From Purshia tridentata (Eukaryota > Streptophyta > Magnoliopsida > Rosales > Rosaceae): a stretch of DNA of 64,000 nt. Numbering within the stretch: the first letter of the stretch is position 1; the number at the start of each line of letters is the position of its first letter. A program made the translations under genes and the position numbers. The notes below the pieces were generated by a model. That model was not told the DNA's origin and searched no databases. It saw nothing but the letters and a program-made list of their open reading frames with translations. This document shows positions 59,851 through 64,000 of the stretch, piece by piece. The stretch lies in NCBI GenBank assembly GCA_003254885.1, contig QANT01008482.1, forward strand, positions 1 to 64,000, read 5' to 3'.

Positions 59851-62800
59851 ATGGAAGGGCTGGCCATGCTGAGGCAGCTCATCGGTCAGCTTCAGGAGCT
59901 CGTCGAAGTCTACGGCTCTCACCCTCCTCACCACCATCATCATCATCTTCAAGCTTCTCTTCAGCTTCCTCTCCTCCACTACTCTCATCAGCAGCACCAG
60001 CAACCCAGGTCTCTCACTCTCTTGTTGTTGTGGATCTCTCTCACCTTCTGAAATCCTTTCTTTCCAGCAATTACTCCTTCTTTCATTTCCTGCTTTGGTA
60101 TTCTGATTTTCTTCTGCTTGCTTGCTTCACTGTTTTTATTCTCTAATTGTAAATTACATGCCTCTCTTTGTTTTCTTGCTGGGTTTGGTTGCTTTGCTTT
60201 GTTTGCTGTGTTGCCATTGTTGAAGTTGGGTTTTAATTTTGGGATTTTGTTATTCAATATGTGCTTTTTTCTTCCATGTACAATACAAATTTTATGTTTA
60301 GTTTGTTTCTTTGGCACAAAATCGACGATCTTTACCTAACTATTTAGTATTTAGAAATTAATTGTGCAAAATATTTTATTTTTTATTTTGGTTTTCTTGT
60401 TTGGTTTTGTTTTTATAACCGTACAGCTGGGGTTGGGTTTCGACGTTGTTCTTAGATAGGGTCACGAAGCCTGAACCTATTTGATAAGGAGCAAGCATGC
60501 ATGATAGATGAATGAAAAATTGGAGGGGGGATTTTAGAAAGATAGACCACCAACTAAGCAATCTTGCTTGAGTTGATTATGCTAAGTTGGGCTGATTGGT
60601 ATGTGATATTCATTACATTGAGTAATGAATTAAACGATGAGTTTCTGATCAAATATGGTATATAAACTTCACTTTTTATTTCCCTATATGTTCACATATA
60701 ATGCGTTGAAACCTCAACCTGTACCTGTATATGCTTGGCCTCTTCATTTTTAGTGCTTAATAATCTGCCAACACCTTCTCCTTATAGAATTTGTAGTACC
60801 ATGGCTCACCTGTGTATTCTGCAGAAAATGAGCAGCTTCTCTTTTTTTTCTGTGTAGCTTTTTGATTTTGCGGTATATATGTTGGTTGGTTTACTGGTAA
60901 ACTGGGTTAACTTGGATTTATGCCTCCAGTGATATGTTCCTCGTTATGATCTTCTCATAAATAATGCAATCTCAAAGTGTGTAAAGTTTAACTTCTAGTA
61001 CAAGAGAACCCCACAGGGACACTGAGAAGAGGCATCATTTGTTAAAATTGTATAATTCAAAGTACGAAATATTAATTTCATGTGTTCACATGTCTCCCAG
61101 TTTGTTCACTTCATGTCTGTTCTTCATCTAAAATTACTGGAATTTATGCTTGGTGTTTGATTTCAGTTTCCTTGGGGGGGTGGAACCTTCAAAATCTTAG
61201 TGTCATAGCTCTTGCCTAAAGCTACATCGATGATACTTCCTTTCTCTTCAAGTTAGGATCTCATAATTAGTTTTTCTTTCATTTTTTGTCAACTTCTTGC
61301 TCTAGTATTAGCATAATTTTTATTTTTTTAATTTTCAGAGGGTATTGAAAATTCCTTAAACTAATATTTAAGGCTTAATGAAGTTCTTTTCCAAGGCTCC
61401 CGTAGCATTGATGAGAAATCGATAATATGTGCCACATCATACCTAACTGGGAGGACCTGAAGAATGTTATAAATTCTTTGGCCTGTTATGCAGCTAGAAT
61501 GACTTGGAAGTAATTCTTTAAGAAAAGAATTTAATAAAAACTTGGATTTTATTTTGTAATAATGGTCTCCTAGATTGGTTTATTGTTATTCTTTTTCTTT
61601 TTTTATAGGATTGGTTTAAATTGATATGTTTAAACTCGATGGTCCAGAACTCGTTATAATATCTCATGTGTAAGTCTTTATATACTGCGATGGACTTTAT
61701 CGTGTTTACCTTTCAGTATTTCTTTTCCCTTTGTATTTCTCCCCTGTTTTTGCTTATTCCTTGCTTTCACAGTAAGCGCGGTAAAGTTCCTCAAATAGGG
61801 AGCACATGATTAACTTTTGGTTACTTTTTTTGCAGGTGTTCCCGCAATGTTGATGACGGCTCTGCAGATGATTACTACAGTTTTGTGATGGCAGCTGGAA
61901 AATCTGGAAGTTTCAAGATGTTGGAACCTGGCAAGCCTCCTCCTACCAAGAGATCTCGTAAGGAGCGATCCCGGGGTAAATCATCCGGAACCACCAATAC
62001 CACTGAGCCTATGGAACAACATATTTGGAAAGATTTCCCGGAAGACCTTTACGAAGCTGTCATTGCAAGGCTTCCTATTGCCACATTTTTCCGTTTTCGT
62101 TCTGTTTGTAGGAAGTGGAATTCCTTGCTGGATTTTGAAAGTTTCTCTCAGCATTGTGCAGAGGTGCCAAAAGCTAATCCATGGTTTTACACCATCACTC
62201 ATGAAAACGTGAATTCTGGGGCTATGTATGACCCTTCCTTGAAGAAGTGGCACCATCCCACCATTTCTTCTCTTCCAACAAAGTTGATTGTTTTGCCAGT
62301 GGCTTCAGCAGGTGGCCTAGTGTGTTTTCTTGATATTGGTAATAGGAACTTCTATGTATGCAACCCTCTGAATCAATCTTTTAAAGAGTTGCCAGTCAGG
62401 TCAGTTAAGGTCTGGTCTCGTGTTGCTGTGGGGATGACTCTGAATGGGAGTTCAACCAGTGGGGGCTACAAGATCATGTGGGTTGGTTGTGATGGCGAGT
62501 ATGAAGTTTATGACTCAGTGAGAAACTCTTGGACCCGTCCCGGAAGCATGCCATCAAGTATCAAGCTGCCACTATCGCTGAATTTCCGGTCACAGGCTGT
62601 TTCAATTGGTGGCACACTTTACTTCATGCGTTCAGGCCCTGATGGGATTGTGTCATATGATATGGTCACAGGGATTTGGAAGCAGTTTATAATTCCTGCC
62701 CCGCTGCATCTGACTGACCACACACTTGCTGAATGTGGAGGCCGGATCATGCTAGTGGGATTGTTGACGAAGAATGCTGCCACATGCGTGTGCATTTGGG

Positions 62801-63078
62801 AGCTGCAGAAAATGACACTTTTGTGGAAGGAGGTTGACAGAATGCCAAACATATGGTGCTTAGAGTTTTATGGAAAGCACGTTAGGATGACTTGCCTGGG
62901 TAACAAAGGCTTACTCATGCTGTCCTTGAGGTCAAGACAAATGAACCGACTGGTTACATACAATGTCTCAAGCAGGGAATGGCTGAAGGTTCCTAGTTGC
63001 GTGGTGCCACATGGGAGGAAGCGGCAATGGATTGCATGTGGCACTGCATTTCATCCATGCCTGACTGCTGTGGCTTGA
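59851..63078 (+). CDS. LCR: F-box protein LCR / FBX6 (LEAF CURLING RESPONSIVENESS), miR394 target
   Basis: Two exons (59851-60008 and 61836-63078) give 466 residues, almost the length of Arabidopsis LCR (At1g27340, 467). The protein starts MEGLAMLRQLIGQLQELVE like LCR. Then comes a His/Gln-rich stretch with a run of His (about 26-32), a basic segment, and the F-box WKDFPEDLYEAVIARLPIATF...CRKWNSLL (about 117-150). The rest is a kelch/galactose-oxidase-type repeat domain for substrate binding. The F-box joins SKP1 in an SCF ubiquitin ligase. In Arabidopsis LCR is limited by mobile miR394 in the shoot meristem and controls leaf shape. The miR394 site is conserved at 62,829-62,848. The intron is 1.83 kb. 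The last 89 bp of the gene are duplicated directly after the stop. Confidence 0.96.
62829..62848 (+). promoter_or_regulatory. miR394 target site in LCR coding sequence
   Basis: GGAGGTTGACAGAATGCCAA is complementary to miR394 (TTGGCATTCTGTCCACCTCC) with a single mismatch. It encodes part of KEVDRMPN (about residues 384-391). The same mismatch is, as I recall, found in Arabidopsis LCR. Confidence 0.93.
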
Positions 63079-63165
63079 TTCCTAGTTGCATGGTGCCGCA
63101 TGGGAGGAAGCGACAATGGATTGCATGTGGCACTGGGCCATCCATGCCTGACTGCTGTGGCCTGA
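62990..63165 (+). repeat. Tandem duplication of the LCR 3' coding end
   Basis: Copy 1 (62,990-63,078) encodes the last 29 or so codons including the TGA. Copy 2 (63,079-63,165) follows with no spacer and differs by several substitutions and a net 2-bp deletion. Copy 2 lies in the 3' UTR and is not translated from the main frame. Confidence 0.95.
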
Positions 63166-64000
63166 ATCAGCTTTCTGTGTTTCGGGTGAGCTTCAGCATG
63201 TCAAGGATGGTATTTTCATTCACTATTAGTTATATGGTTGGTTGCAAGCTTTCACTGCCAACTTGTTGCTAATCCAATCTTCATTGTTTGTTTTAAATGT
63301 AGACGTGGGTCCTGTACTGTTCGGAGTTTCTCTCTTTTGTGTACAAACTTGAAAAATTGCTTTGAATTCTGAAGACTAGTTAGAATGCCTATTTTTCAGT
63401 CAGCTGGATGAGGGTGCTCTCACATTGTGTTTGTTGTTGGGTAATTTGAAATAAAATATAAATTGATTGTTTGCACTTTGCAGGTGTATTTATGAGGAGT
63501 CTTTTTTTCAGAACGGCTACGGCTGTGTCCAGCTGGTAGCTGCTAATTTTTATTCTGCAACATACGTATTCATATATTATACTTCATTTGTCTGACCGAT
63601 AGGCTTGTCAATGCAGCTCGGTGGATATTCAATGAACGATAATCTCTATTCTCAATAGATGTCGATTGGGTAAAAACCTCAAACTATCTCGAAATCTAGA
63701 AAGTAAAAAACCTCAAGCCACGCCAAAATTGAGGGACAGAACTTGACAATCAGCCATCACATGATCTCTCTTATATCTATTCATCACCTAAAAATTGAAC
63801 ATCGCTCAGATGAATACGACCTCCATTCACATTTCACAGTCACCCATCACGTGATCACAATCATCACCTGATGGAATATATGAGAGAGAATATATTCGAT
63901 TGCCCCGCAATGGAATTTTTGCCCATAACCTCATGCATAAAACGGCCTACACTGACTGCCCCCATTGAAGGTAATTTTGCAAGTCACTTGGGTTATATGA
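63166..64000 (+). other. LCR 3' UTR and downstream intergenic DNA
   Basis: The first few hundred bases are probably the LCR 3' UTR. From about 63,650 the sequence changes character (short CATCAC-type repeats and AAACCTCAA twice, near 63,675 and 63,707), which may be part of an unrecognised repeat cut by the window end. No gene was seen. Confidence 0.45.

Noticed and set aside
1-64000. Retroelement coding regions, CRISPR arrays, operons or a biosynthetic cluster
   Set aside because: No reverse transcriptase, integrase or gag-like frame was seen, there are no regularly spaced short repeats of CRISPR type, and the genes are separately promoted and functionally unrelated.

Overview
This window is plant nuclear DNA, almost certainly from a eudicot. 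It has multi-exon genes with short plant-type introns, AT-rich intergenic DNA, a nuclear class II tRNA-Leu, a photosystem I antenna gene and genes carrying intact miR156 and miR394 target sites. Rosaceae (Prunus-like) is my impression from overall protein resemblance and was not tested. I rebuilt the exon structures by hand from reading phase and splice signals. Every multi-exon model below closes in frame from ATG to stop, but none has been checked against transcripts.

Layout: 1-15,700 is a gene-poor, AT-rich stretch with repeats, a palindromic MITE-like element (7,941-8,212), simple repeats and a few regulatory-looking patches. 15,723-17,122 (+) is LHCA2. 18,620-18,916 (-) is a small membrane-anchored DnaJ-type zinc-finger protein. 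20,117-20,196 is tRNA-Leu(AAG). 21,023-23,191 (-) is an ALKBH1-type 2-oxoglutarate/Fe(II) oxygenase. 24,631-26,824 (+) is a plastid-type DUF493 protein. 28,640-29,959 (+) is a short molybdenum-cofactor-sulfurase-like PLP-fold protein. 31,502-32,344 (-) is a DUF579 polysaccharide methyltransferase (arabinogalactan/glucuronoxylan methyltransferase family). 35,012-38,291 (+) is a GPI-anchored lipid-transfer protein with a 2.7-kb intron full of repeats. 39,822-42,911 (+) is a triple RanBP2-type zinc-finger protein. 45,703-48,147 (-) is an SBP-box (SPL) transcription factor with a miR156 site. 52,014-54,225 (-) is an ACOS5-type acyl-CoA synthetase. 55,700-57,028 (+) is a probable receptor-like cytoplasmic pseudokinase. 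59,851-63,078 (+) is the F-box protein LCR/FBX6 with a miR394 site.

The genes are independent, separately promoted units on both strands; there is no operon or gene cluster. Themes that recur are chloroplast function (LHCA2, DUF493), cell-wall and surface lipid or polymer chemistry (DUF579 methyltransferase, LTPG, ACOS5), and miRNA-controlled development (SPL with miR156, LCR with miR394).

I found no convincing new multi-gene system. The observations most worth following are a GC-AG intron forced by reading frame in LHCA2, an 89-bp tandem duplication of the last LCR codons lying directly after its stop codon, a pseudokinase that lost all three catalytic-loop residues, a paired long repeat with a 27-bp hairpin inside the LTPG intron, a MITE-like element built from alternating inverted modules, and two related promoter/leader-like segments about 1.9 kb apart in the gene desert.
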